Shown here piece after piece: positions 36,655 to 44,448 of a stretch of 59,344 bases of DNA. Numbering within the stretch: position 1 is the stretch's first letter; each line of letters opens with the position of its first letter. Source of the stretch: Flavobacteriaceae bacterium (lineage in GTDB: Bacteria > Bacteroidota > Bacteroidia > Flavobacteriales > Flavobacteriaceae). The notes below the pieces were generated by a model, which saw only the letters and a program-made list of their open reading frames with translations, searched no databases and was not told the DNA's origin. Both the position numbers and the translations under genes were made by a program. The DNA lies in assembly GCA_021647405.1 (NCBI GenBank), contig JAKIUU010000015.1:1-59344 (forward strand). The letters run 5' to 3'.

Positions 36655-37491
36655 TTATCTAACCACAAGTTTTTTTGTACCCACTTTAGATCCTGTTTGG
36701 ATTCTTACAAAATAAATACCTGCACTTAAGTTAGAAACGTCAATAGTATTGTTCGAAGTGCTTATTTGCTTTTGGATGAGCGATTTTCCCAAATAATCAA
36801 ACACACTTACTTGTGCCTTATTGGCATCAGAAGGCAATTGCAATGTAACTTGCCCATCACTGGGATTTGGATACATGCTAAAATTTAATAACTGATTGTT
36901 ATTAACGGCTAAAACACCACCAACAACATAATTGGTAAAAGCCACCTGTGTATCTACAGTTGTTGTACCGCCACCAGGAGGATCATTTCCAGCTACTACA
37001 GCAGCATAAAAAGTAACAACACCCACATCAAACGCTGGTGCTGTCCAATACATAGTCCACGAATCAACAAATTCGTGACTTGCAAAGGTGTGTGTTGCAA
37101 AACGCCCATTAATATCTACCTGGGTATTTATAAGTTCTGTTAATGAAAAAGCACCTACTTTTGAGCCAGCGGCACTTTCAGCTGTTATTTGAAAACCGTG
37201 ATCTGCAGCACCAGTTGAAGATTGTGTTACAGTTACAGTATATGTTTGTCCTAATGCATACCCACCAGAGGGTATGTTTGTGGTTATGGTAGCAGAGGCG
37301 TTAAAATTACCTAAGTTATCATGGCATGCAAGACATGATCCAGAAGTCAATCCAAAAGAAGTTGCATTTGCTTCGTCTAAAGGAGACCCTGTTACACCTA
37401 TAAGTGGGGCGCCACTACTGTTAGACATTAGTACCAAAGCAGCCATAGGGACGATGAGCAGGAGCGCATAGAATGAGGCATGTTTTTTCAT
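36655..37491 (-). CDS. Reeler-like (choice-of-anchor V) T9SS cargo protein with a CxxCH motif
   Basis: The protein has 278 residues. A signal peptide leads into the family's SSGAPLIGVTGSP motif and a haem-binding CLACH (Cys53, Cys56, His57). A Reeler-like beta-sandwich (about 70-185, with GGYALGQTYTVTV and DHGFQITAES) and a type A T9SS sorting domain (about 205-278, SMYPNPSDG to GTKKLVVR) follow. It should be displayed or released outside the cell with one covalently bound haem. It is a paralogue of the next minus-strand gene and shares with it an almost unchanged DNA stretch over the start of the sorting domain. Role unknown; the cytochrome neighbours suggest redox or haem handling. Confidence 0.82.
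   Translation of the reverse strand: MKKHASFYALLLIVPMAALVLMSNSSGAPLIGVTGSPLDEANATSFGLTSGSCLACHDNLGNFNASATITTNIPSGGYALGQTYTVTVTQSSTGAADHGFQITAESAAGSKVGAFSLTELINTQVDINGRFATHTFASHEFVDSWTMYWTAPAFDVGVVTFYAAVVAGNDPPGGGTTTVDTQVAFTNYVVGGVLAVNNNQLLNFSMYPNPSDGQVTLQLPSDANKAQVSVFDYLGKSLIQKQISTSNNTIDVSNLSAGIYFVRIQTGSKVGTKKLVVR
36854..36924. repeat. 71-base exact repeat, copy 1 (partner 37987-38057)
   Basis: The DNA is identical to 37987-38057, in the same orientation, 1133 bases away. It encodes the junction between the Reeler domain and the sorting domain. Upstream to 36825 only two of 29 further bases differ, both at third codon positions. Confidence 0.95.
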
Positions 37492-37606
37492 AACTTTTGA
37501 ATTTTTAGTTTAGTTGTAATAGACTCGCAAGGTAAACTTTTTAAATATTTTGACAATTAGTAAAAAGCAGTATTTTAAAAATATTAAATAACTAACAAAA
37601 GTTCCT

Positions 37607-37636
37607 CAAAATTAAGTAAAATATAATTAATAGCAA
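37607..37636 (-). promoter_or_regulatory. Candidate promoter of the first Reeler/CxxCH gene
   Basis: On the minus strand TTG (37636-37634), 19 bases and TAATTTTG (37614-37607) match the Bacteroidota consensus, about 115 bases before the start codon. The rest of the 296-base gap (37492-37787) is AT-rich with no other feature. Confidence 0.5.
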
Positions 37637-37787
37637 ATACAATTAGTTATTAGGTAGATAATTGAGTTTTTCATTAGAGAAAATAAATAATTAAAAACGG
37701 TGTTTTAAATTTAAAAGAATAGTTTGCGTAGAATAAAAAAGCCCTGATTTTACAGCGCTTTTTAAAAAATATTATCCGAATTTAAGT

Positions 37788-38600
37788 TTATCTCACAATC
37801 AATTTTTTTGTTCCTATTTTTGAATCGGTTTGTATTCTCATAAAATAAATGCCTTTGTTTAAATTAGAAATGTCAATAGTGCTGTTTGATGCATTGACAG
37901 ATTTCTTAATGCGTGTTTTTCCTAAATAATCAAATATATCTACTTGGGCTTGATTGACATCAGAAGGCAATTGTAATGTAACTTGTCCATCACTGGGATT
38001 TGGATACATGCTAAAATTTAATAACTGATTGTTATTAACGGCTAAAACACCACCAACTGTTAGTGTTGCCTTAGTCATTTGCGAATTGGTTGTTGTGGTT
38101 CCTCCAGAACTATTAGGGTTTCCAGCAATAGAAGCCACATAAAAAGTTATAACACCGCTATCAATTGAAGGTGCTACCCAATTAAAACTCCAAGAAGCTA
38201 TATCATTACCAGCTTTTGTGTGTGTTACAAATGCCCCAGAATTTTGAACTTGGGTGTGAAGAGCATCAGTAATAACAAATGTACCTACTTTTGAAGCAAC
38301 ACTATTTTCGGCTGTAATTTGAAAACCATGCTCTATGGCACCAGAATAAGTCTGACTTACTGTTATGGTGTATGTTTGCCCCAATGTATAACCTCCAGAA
38401 GGAATGTTTGTTTGGATGTTGAGTGCTAAGTTGTAGGCTGTAAAAGTATCTGCCCCTGTGTGACAAGCGGTACAGTCAAAACCATCGCCTGGCGAACCTG
38501 TAACACCCGCATTTGGGGCGCCACTACTAAATGAAAAAAACAATAAGGCTATAAGAGGGATTGAAAGTAAAATGCGGTAAAAATACAGATGTTTTTTCAT
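37788..38600 (-). CDS. Reeler-like (choice-of-anchor V) T9SS cargo protein with a CxxCH motif, second copy
   Basis: The protein has 270 residues and the same plan as the gene at 36655-37491: signal peptide, SSGAPNAGVTGSPGDG, haem motif CTACH (Cys43, Cys46, His47), Reeler-like sandwich (about 65-175, GGYTLGQTYTITV and EHGFQITAEN) and a type A sorting domain (about 195-270, ending GTKKLIVR). Outside the shared repeat the two proteins differ clearly, so the duplication is not recent. Both keep the haem Cys-Cys-His set. It lies 116 bases downstream of the DUF5777 barrel gene on the same strand. Confidence 0.82.
   Translation of the reverse strand: MKKHLYFYRILLSIPLIALLFFSFSSGAPNAGVTGSPGDGFDCTACHTGADTFTAYNLALNIQTNIPSGGYTLGQTYTITVSQTYSGAIEHGFQITAENSVASKVGTFVITDALHTQVQNSGAFVTHTKAGNDIASWSFNWVAPSIDSGVITFYVASIAGNPNSSGGTTTTNSQMTKATLTVGGVLAVNNNQLLNFSMYPNPSDGQVTLQLPSDVNQAQVDIFDYLGKTRIKKSVNASNSTIDISNLNKGIYFMRIQTDSKIGTKKLIVR
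37987..38057. repeat. 71-base exact repeat, copy 2 (partner 36854-36924)
   Basis: This is the second copy of the tract, identical base for base to 36854-36924, at the matching place in the paralogous gene. Sequence outside it has drifted much further. Confidence 0.95.
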
Positions 38601-38716
38601 GGCTTTAGAATTTAATTGTTTAACAATACTTTCCTTAAGACCCTATAAAAGTACAACTATAAGAACAGCCCTCTATTGGTAAAAATAGGTATTTTTTAAA
38701 ACAGGTTTAATAGAGA

Positions 38717-39580
38717 TTAAAATACACGTAGTAAGTTAAATCCGAAGAAAATATCTGCCTTTTTCCAATTGCCAGTAGTATTGGTTATATAGTTAGCATC
38801 TGTTAAAGGCTGGGCATTGCTAAAAATTAATTGAAAAATATGCCCCCCAACTTGTATGTCTAAACCTACTGATAGCGGGTTTTTAAAATCACTATTAGAA
38901 GTTCTGTTTAAGTGATAGGCATAATCAAAGTTTAATGAGAGCGATTTGTTCAGTTTGTGACTGCCACCAAAAGCTAAAACATATTGGCTGTTTGCCTGAA
39001 AATCGTTTAAAACAAAATTTTCTTTTATAAAAATGGGCGCAAATTCAAGAGAGAGAAATTTGTTGATTTTTCTTGAAATAAGTAACGCATTAAAATAGGT
39101 TAATCTGTGCTTAAAAGTTAATTTAGGAAAATCTATTTTGTCAATATTTGTGTTAATGCCAATACTGCTAAAACCAACAATAGTAAAAGGGAAGCCTTCT
39201 TTTTTTTGATGTATTAGTCTGTATTTAATACTTGCTTCATAAGTTTTTCTAAATTCACTTCTTGATACGCCTAGGTTTAGCCATTTATTAAAGCCATAAA
39301 AAAAACTGAACCTAATAGTGGCTTCATCCAAACCAAATAAGTCGTCTAAGCCATTTTTAACAGACCCGAATCTGTGGGCAATTATAAAATATAAATCGCC
39401 TTCCCCTACCAATTTAGTAGACTCAAGATTGACAATTTTTAATGCCTTAAAAGCATTGTTAACGCTATTGCTAATTTTTAATTTGCTTTCTAATTCTTTT
39501 AATAAATCATTTTGTGTGAAGGCATTTAAACTAAATAAAAACAGAGATATAAGTATGACTTTTGATTTAAAGTACACCAA
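38717..39580 (-). CDS. DUF5777-family beta-barrel outer-membrane protein
   Basis: The protein has 287 residues. A signal peptide ends FT|Q (22|23), then a short helix (about 24-45) and a series of amphipathic strands with alternating aromatics (about 55-287), ending in LLRVF with a terminal Phe as in outer-membrane barrels. The VGEGDLYFIIAHRFG and FGLDEATIRFSFFYGFNKWLNLGVSRS segments are typical of DUF5777. Function is not known. It follows the lamin-tail-like cargo gene by 3 bases, so they form an operon, and is next to the CxxCH cargo genes. Confidence 0.75.
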   Translation of the reverse strand: MVYFKSKVILISLFLFSLNAFTQNDLLKELESKLKISNSVNNAFKALKIVNLESTKLVGEGDLYFIIAHRFGSVKNGLDDLFGLDEATIRFSFFYGFNKWLNLGVSRSEFRKTYEASIKYRLIHQKKEGFPFTIVGFSSIGINTNIDKIDFPKLTFKHRLTYFNALLISRKINKFLSLEFAPIFIKENFVLNDFQANSQYVLAFGGSHKLNKSLSLNFDYAYHLNRTSNSDFKNPLSVGLDIQVGGHIFQLIFSNAQPLTDANYITNTTGNWKKADIFFGFNLLRVF

Positions 39581-39583
39581 AAA

Positions 39584-40333
39584 TTAGTTTTTTATTATTT
39601 TTTTATAACTAACAGCGCCCAAATTACCTGTTAAACGTATGTAATATATACCACTTGATAGTTTGCTTAAACTAATTGAGTTAACAAGGTTTCTATTTAA
39701 AATTATTTGTTTTCCTAAAATATCAAATAATTCCGTTCGTATTATTTTTTGATTGGAGCCATTTTTTATGTTAATACTATTTTTAGTAGGATTGGGATAG
39801 ATATAAGTCTGGTTTCCAAAAGCAATATCTTTTATCCCAAGTACAGTATTGCTCCAAAATGACATGCCATTTTGAGTGCCATTGCCATTGTAAAAATAAG
39901 GGCCTGTAGATCCTAAAAAAGTTCCTGAAGTCCAAATACCTTTGGCAACGGCCACACTTTCACGCCCACTAAAGCCGCCTGTGCCCCACTGCAAATAATC
40001 TAACATTGAAGATGGGGATGTAAAATTTGAGTCTAAATACAAGCCTAAATCTGAACTTGTAGCATCTAAAGCGGTACTGCTTAAAACAACGTCGCTACCA
40101 GCTTGTAAAGTAAGCGAACCAGAATTTATAGTAAGTAGATTTAGCGTTTTATACACACGCCTTCTACAAATTTGATAATTAGAAATGTCAACAGATGTGC
40201 TGCCATAATTGTGGATGGTTATAACATCGGTAACTGGGTCAACTTTGGTAAAACGAATTTGACTGTTGATTGTTGTCGAAAAAAAGAAAAACAGTATCAA
40301 TAATAGAGTGGCGAAAGTGTATTTTTTTTTCAT
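39584..40333 (-). CDS. Lamin-tail-like T9SS cargo protein
   Basis: The protein has 249 residues. A signal peptide ends NS|Q (24|25). A lamin-tail-like or Ig-like beta domain (about 26-150, with ITIHNYGSTSVDISNYQICRR and GSLTLQAGSDVVLSS) precedes a type A T9SS sorting domain (about 175-249, YIYPNPTKNS to SSGIYYIRLTGN). It is probably an extracellular structural or binding protein. It is the first gene of the minus-strand group, divergent from the small cytochrome gene at 40445. Two Cys are present but no CxxCH. Confidence 0.7.
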   Translation of the reverse strand: MKKKYTFATLLLILFFFFSTTINSQIRFTKVDPVTDVITIHNYGSTSVDISNYQICRRRVYKTLNLLTINSGSLTLQAGSDVVLSSTALDATSSDLGLYLDSNFTSPSSMLDYLQWGTGGFSGRESVAVAKGIWTSGTFLGSTGPYFYNGNGTQNGMSFWSNTVLGIKDIAFGNQTYIYPNPTKNSINIKNGSNQKIIRTELFDILGKQIILNRNLVNSISLSKLSSGIYYIRLTGNLGAVSYKKIIKN

Positions 40334-40444
40334 GGCATTTGGCGTTTTTAATGATAAATTTTAGTCGCAATCATGTACCACACCTTACAAAATAGAAATT
40401 TTAATTTAATTGTAAATTTGAGACCTGATTTAATAAATTGACTT

Positions 40445-40798
40445 ATGTTTAAGTGTTTATATTGTTTTTTAGTGCTTTTTTTTGTGGCTTGTGCCAGTGA
40501 TAGCCAATCTGATTTAACAGATTCAATGGCCATAAATAGAGTAACATATGCCAATAATGTTAAAGGAATAATAGATAATAATTGTACGATATGTCATAAC
40601 AGCGGACAAAATCCCATTGCACCTTTTCCGCTTGAAACATATTTAGAAGTTAGAGACAAGACTAAATTTGGCTCACTTTTAAATAGGATACAATTGCCTG
40701 ATGGCGATCCTGCTATTATGCCCAAAACGGGTAAAATGCCCCAGAAATTAATTGATGTTGTTGTAGTTTGGGCAGCTAAAGGGTATATTAAAAATTAG
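40445..40798 (+). CDS. Small cytochrome c-like lipoprotein
   Basis: The protein has 117 residues. The lipobox Cys is residue 16 (FFVAC). One haem motif CTICH (Cys47, Cys50, His51) follows the conserved YANNVKGIIDNNC helix, and a Met (92 or 98, in DPAIMPKTGKMP) can serve as the second iron ligand. It should be an electron carrier tethered to the outer or inner membrane, matured by CcsBA. It is divergent from the lamin-tail-like gene (111-base gap) and its last 4 bases overlap the end of the convergent OB-fold gene. Confidence 0.82.
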   Translation: MFKCLYCFLVLFFVACASDSQSDLTDSMAINRVTYANNVKGIIDNNCTICHNSGQNPIAPFPLETYLEVRDKTKFGSLLNRIQLPDGDPAIMPKTGKMPQKLIDVVVVWAAKGYIKN

Positions 40799-41181
40799 TT
40801 TAAAACACTACTTTCGGTCAGTTTTACTTGTTCAAATAAATCATCAAAGCCATCTACTTTTCCTTTAATTTTCACATCTGTATTTAGTTTGATATTATTA
40901 TTGGCAGTGGACGAAAGCACACAGACAACACCATTATTAAGGGTGATACTTTCTTTTGTTTTCTCGGTTACCTTACCAGAAATAATAATGGTTTTTCCTA
41001 AATATTTTGCATTGGCAACAGTTTGGTTGCTTGCAAAATCACTTTTAAGTAAATTGGCAGTAGTTACATACGCGGCTGTTTCGGCACTCACATCTCTAGG
41101 GCCTTTAAAAACATATTTGTAAGCGCTATACCCCGCTATTATTACAATAATTAAAATGACAATGCGTATCTTTTTTTTCAT
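40795..41181 (-). CDS. OB-fold (tRNA_anti-like) membrane-anchored protein
   Basis: The protein has 128 residues. A basic start and one membrane helix (about 5-25) anchor an OB-fold-like domain (about 40-125, with YLGKTIIISGKVTEKTKESITLNNGVVC and DVKIKGKVDGFDDLF) on the periplasmic side. Proteins of this type have been named after the tRNA-binding anticodon fold, but nucleic acid binding is unlikely here. Function unknown. It converges on the cytochrome gene and is divergent from yceI. Confidence 0.65.
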   Translation of the reverse strand: MKKKIRIVILIIVIIAGYSAYKYVFKGPRDVSAETAAYVTTANLLKSDFASNQTVANAKYLGKTIIISGKVTEKTKESITLNNGVVCVLSSTANNNIKLNTDVKIKGKVDGFDDLFEQVKLTESSVLN

Positions 41182-41332
41182 GATTCTAGATGTTTAATTT
41201 TTTTAAATATACTATTACAGATACTTCGTCGTGAGATTAAATTAAAACTTGCAAATGTTAAAATTTTGTGAATTAAAAAAACGAATGTGTAAGTAATAAA
41301 AAATATTACCCTCTAAGCTTAAAAATAATGAT

Positions 41333-41875
41333 ATGAAAACAAAAATTTTACTAGTAGCTTTTTTAGCCATAGGATTAACTGGAATAGCACAACAACGGTT
41401 TACAACAAAAACAGGCACTTTAACTTTTGAAGCTTCAACAGCAAATTTTGAACCCGTTGCTGCAAAAAACACTTCAACAAGTGCCATTTTAAAAGAAGAT
41501 GGAAGTTTAGCCGTATTGGCTTTAATAAAAGGATTTAGATTTAAAAAATCATTGATGGAAGAACATTTTAATGAAAAATTTATGGAATCTGATACTTACC
41601 CCAAAGCCAAATTTACAGGAAAAATAGAAAATTTTGACAGCCAAACACTTTCAGACACAATTCAAGAGTATGTTGTTAAGGGTACTTTGTCTATTCATGG
41701 TGTAAGTCAATCTGTTAAAAGTTCAATATTTATTAAAAAAGACAGTACGGGAATTTTACACTTAAGTTCAAAATTTAGTATCGCTATCGCCGATTTTAAC
41801 ATAGCTATTAAAGATAAAATTGCTAAAAAAATAGCCAAAACTGTAAATGTAGCGCTTAGTTTAGACCTGCAATAA
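41333..41875 (+). CDS. YceI-family periplasmic lipid-binding protein
   Basis: The protein has 180 residues. A signal peptide ends IA|Q (19|20). The YceI lipocalin-like barrel (about 22-178) shows TGTLTFEAST, the FRFKKSLMEEHFNEKFMESDTYPKAKFTGKI core and GTLSIHGVSQSVK. Family members bind isoprenoid chains such as polyprenyl lipids or quinone tails. Together with cytochrome-like neighbours this suggests quinone or isoprenoid handling in the envelope. A good terminator follows. Confidence 0.85.
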   Translation: MKTKILLVAFLAIGLTGIAQQRFTTKTGTLTFEASTANFEPVAAKNTSTSAILKEDGSLAVLALIKGFRFKKSLMEEHFNEKFMESDTYPKAKFTGKIENFDSQTLSDTIQEYVVKGTLSIHGVSQSVKSSIFIKKDSTGILHLSSKFSIAIADFNIAIKDKIAKKIAKTVNVALSLDLQ

Positions 41876-41892
41876 GATTGATATTAGTTAAG

Positions 41893-41932
41893 AAAAAAAT
41901 CCCCAAAGGTATCAGTACTTTTGGGGATTTTT
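41893..41932 (+). terminator. Terminator after yceI
   Basis: AAAAATCCCCAAAG pairs with CTTTTGGGGATTTTT with one bulged base, around a short loop, followed by a T-run. It is 18 bases past the stop. Confidence 0.85.
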
Positions 41933-42063
41933 GTTTTTAGTTGTCAATAATTTATTACTTTGATATGTGTAATGATTTCATAATAAATAAGTTGTAAATA
42001 CATAAGTGAGGCTAAATATATTAAAATAAGTTGTATTTTTCGTTGGTATTAAAAAGTATATAT

Positions 42064-42750
42064 ATGGCCTGTAAAAATATAATTATAACTGGCACCAGCA
42101 GTGGTATTGGTCTTGAAATGGCAAAACAATTTGCGCAAGCAGGACACAAAGTATTGGCTGTTTCACGCAACACAAAACCTGTAACAGCTTTAAACCATAA
42201 AAACATTGTTGCAATATCTGTTGATATTACAGATGAAAATCAACTCAAAAAGATTGAAAATTACATTTCTAAACATTTTAAAAAGGTTGATGTTTTAATA
42301 AATAATGCGGGGTATTTGGTAAACAAACCTTTTACTAAAACAACAACACAAGATTTTATTGACGTGTATAAGGTCAATGTTTTTGCAGTAGCCAACATCA
42401 TTCAAATAGCAATGCCTTTTTTTACAAAAGGGAGCCATGTGGTTAACATATCTAGCATTGGCGGTGTACGTGGAAGCGTTAAATTTCCAGGATTGGCAGC
42501 TTACAGTTCCTCTAAAGGGGCGCTAATTAATTTGACCGAATTGCTGGCCGAAGAATATAAAAATACAGGGATTTCTTTTAACGCATTGGCTTTAGGAGCT
42601 GTACAAACCGAAATGTTAGCCAAAGCCTTCCCAGATTATAAAGCGCCTGTTTCAGCTAGAGATATGGCGGCTTATATTGTTAATTTTACGCTCACAGAAC
42701 AAAAATATTTTAACGGTAAAGTAATAGAGGTGTCAAGTGCCACACCATAA
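42064..42750 (+). CDS. Short-chain dehydrogenase/reductase
   Basis: The protein has 228 residues from ATG 42064, where the NAD(P)-binding motif TGTSSGIG begins near residue 9. The longer frame from 42031 has an unneeded extension. NNAGY, the Ser region SSIGG and the catalytic YSSSKGAL are present, so it is an active-type classical SDR. Substrate unknown. It overlaps the next gene by 14 bases, and that gene overlaps the following one by 11 bases, so the three are translationally coupled. Confidence 0.88.
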   Translation: MACKNIIITGTSSGIGLEMAKQFAQAGHKVLAVSRNTKPVTALNHKNIVAISVDITDENQLKKIENYISKHFKKVDVLINNAGYLVNKPFTKTTTQDFIDVYKVNVFAVANIIQIAMPFFTKGSHVVNISSIGGVRGSVKFPGLAAYSSSKGALINLTELLAEEYKNTGISFNALALGAVQTEMLAKAFPDYKAPVSARDMAAYIVNFTLTEQKYFNGKVIEVSSATP

Positions 42751-43372
42751 CGATTCAGATTTTTTGGAAATAGAAATTAAAAAACACGTACCCCAGTCTG
42801 CTCTTGGTTTGGTTTTAGATTTAATGAGAAAGCACCCTTTTGAACTCAAAATTAAGAACCAGAGAAAAACCAAACATGGCGATTTTAGAACATCAAATAC
42901 CAAAGGCTATAAAATAAGTATCAATAACGATTTAAATCACTATCGTTTCTTAATAACACTTATTCACGAAATTGCTCATTTGGTAACTCACAAGAAATTT
43001 GGATCTACCAAGCCACACGGAATTTATTGGAAACAAACCTTTAAATATTTGATGTTGCCTTTCTTGTCGGATGATATATTTCCATCCGATATTCTGTCGC
43101 CTTTGGCAAAATATCTTATAAATCCAAAAGCCAGAACAGATGCCGATTTAAATTTATCGTTAGCTTTACGCAATTACGATATAAAATCGGATAAGAAACT
43201 TATCTTTGAGCTAGAATTGGGTGCAATATTTGTGCACAATAAACGTATTTTTAATCGCGGAAGCAAAAGAAGGTCTCGTTATGAATGCACAGAAACGCGC
43301 ACTCAGAAAAAATATTTATTTCAGCAAAATGCTGAGGTTGTTTTAATAGAAAATAATACTGATGAAGAATAA
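42737..43372 (+). CDS. SprT-like zinc metalloprotein
   Basis: The protein has 211 residues from GTG 42737. A start further in is possible because the first few residues are not informative. The zinc motif HEIAH (in LIHEIAHLVTHKKFG) and a downstream GIYWKQTFKYL segment match the SprT-like domain (about 10-110). The C-terminal part (about 150-205) is basic with strands. SprT-like proteins include DNA-protein crosslink proteases, but the bacterial members are poorly studied. It lies between the SDR and GDP-mannose genes with overlaps at both ends. Confidence 0.8.
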   Translation: MPHHNDSDFLEIEIKKHVPQSALGLVLDLMRKHPFELKIKNQRKTKHGDFRTSNTKGYKISINNDLNHYRFLITLIHEIAHLVTHKKFGSTKPHGIYWKQTFKYLMLPFLSDDIFPSDILSPLAKYLINPKARTDADLNLSLALRNYDIKSDKKLIFELELGAIFVHNKRIFNRGSKRRSRYECTETRTQKKYLFQQNAEVVLIENNTDEE

Positions 43373-44432
43373 AAATTATTATGCCATAATTATGGCAGGG
43401 GGAATTGGCTCAAGGTTTTGGCCTATGAGCACCGAAGATTATCCGAAACAATTTCATGACATGTTAGGTGTTGGCACATCGCTTATACAAAAAACATTTG
43501 CCAGATTTGAAAGTATTATCCCTTCAGAAAACATATTAATTTCAACCAATAAAAGGTATAAATCACTTGTTAAGGAGCAACTTAAAAATATTACAGACCA
43601 ACAGCTTTTATTAGAGCCTGCCATGCGTAATACAGCCCCTTGTATTTTATATGCCGCTTTAAAAATTTACAATCAGAATCCTGATGCTGTAATGATAGTA
43701 GCGCCTTCTGACCATTGGATTGACGACGAAGCCACATTTATCAACAATGTAGAGCATACATTTAAAGCTTGCCAAAAAAGCCCTATTCTAATGACATTGG
43801 GTATTCAGCCAAATGCGCCTAACACAGGTTATGGATATATTCAATTTGAAGATTCGGCGGAAGCCATAAAAAAGGTTGCGAATTTTACCGAAAAGCCCAA
43901 CTTAGAAACTGCTAAAGAATTTATAAAAAGTGGCGATTATCTATGGAATGCTGGCATATTTATATGGAGTGCTAAAGCCATAATTGAGGCTTTTAAAAAT
44001 TTGTTACCAGAAATGTACACTTTGTTTAACAAGGGAATGAATTTTTATAACACAGATCAAGAGGATAATTTTATCACATCGTATTATACCGAGGCCCAAA
44101 ATATTTCTATTGATTACGGTATTATGGAGCAGTCTAAAAATGTATTTGTATTGCCTGTAAAATTCGGTTGGAACGATTTAGGGACATGGAATTCGCTTTA
44201 TCAAAAATTACCAAAACAAGAAAATGACAATGCGGTAATTAATGCCAAACCTATTTTTAGGGAAGCCTCGGGTAACTTGCTTAGAACATCAAAAGGAAAG
44301 CGTGTTGTTGTACAGGGTTTAGACAATTTTATTATTGTAGAAAAAGACAATGTTTTATTAATTTGTCCGCGTTCTAAAGAACAAGATATCAAACAAATAG
44401 TTGCCGAAGTAAAAGAAAAATACCCACAGTAA
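43362..44432 (+). CDS. manC: Mannose-1-phosphate guanylyltransferase
   Basis: The protein has 356 residues. The nucleotidyltransferase signature MAGGIGSRFWPMSTEDYPKQF lies near residues 11-31, followed by the EPAMRNTAPC and APSDHWI motifs, TEKPN and WNAGIF of the sugar-phosphate site. It makes GDP-mannose from mannose-1-phosphate and GTP for surface polysaccharides. There is no fused phosphomannose isomerase domain, so this is the short form. It overlaps the SprT-like gene by 11 bases. Confidence 0.93.
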   Translation: MKNKNYYAIIMAGGIGSRFWPMSTEDYPKQFHDMLGVGTSLIQKTFARFESIIPSENILISTNKRYKSLVKEQLKNITDQQLLLEPAMRNTAPCILYAALKIYNQNPDAVMIVAPSDHWIDDEATFINNVEHTFKACQKSPILMTLGIQPNAPNTGYGYIQFEDSAEAIKKVANFTEKPNLETAKEFIKSGDYLWNAGIFIWSAKAIIEAFKNLLPEMYTLFNKGMNFYNTDQEDNFITSYYTEAQNISIDYGIMEQSKNVFVLPVKFGWNDLGTWNSLYQKLPKQENDNAVINAKPIFREASGNLLRTSKGKRVVVQGLDNFIIVEKDNVLLICPRSKEQDIKQIVAEVKEKYPQ

Positions 44433-44448
44433 AAAGCCAATTTATCAA

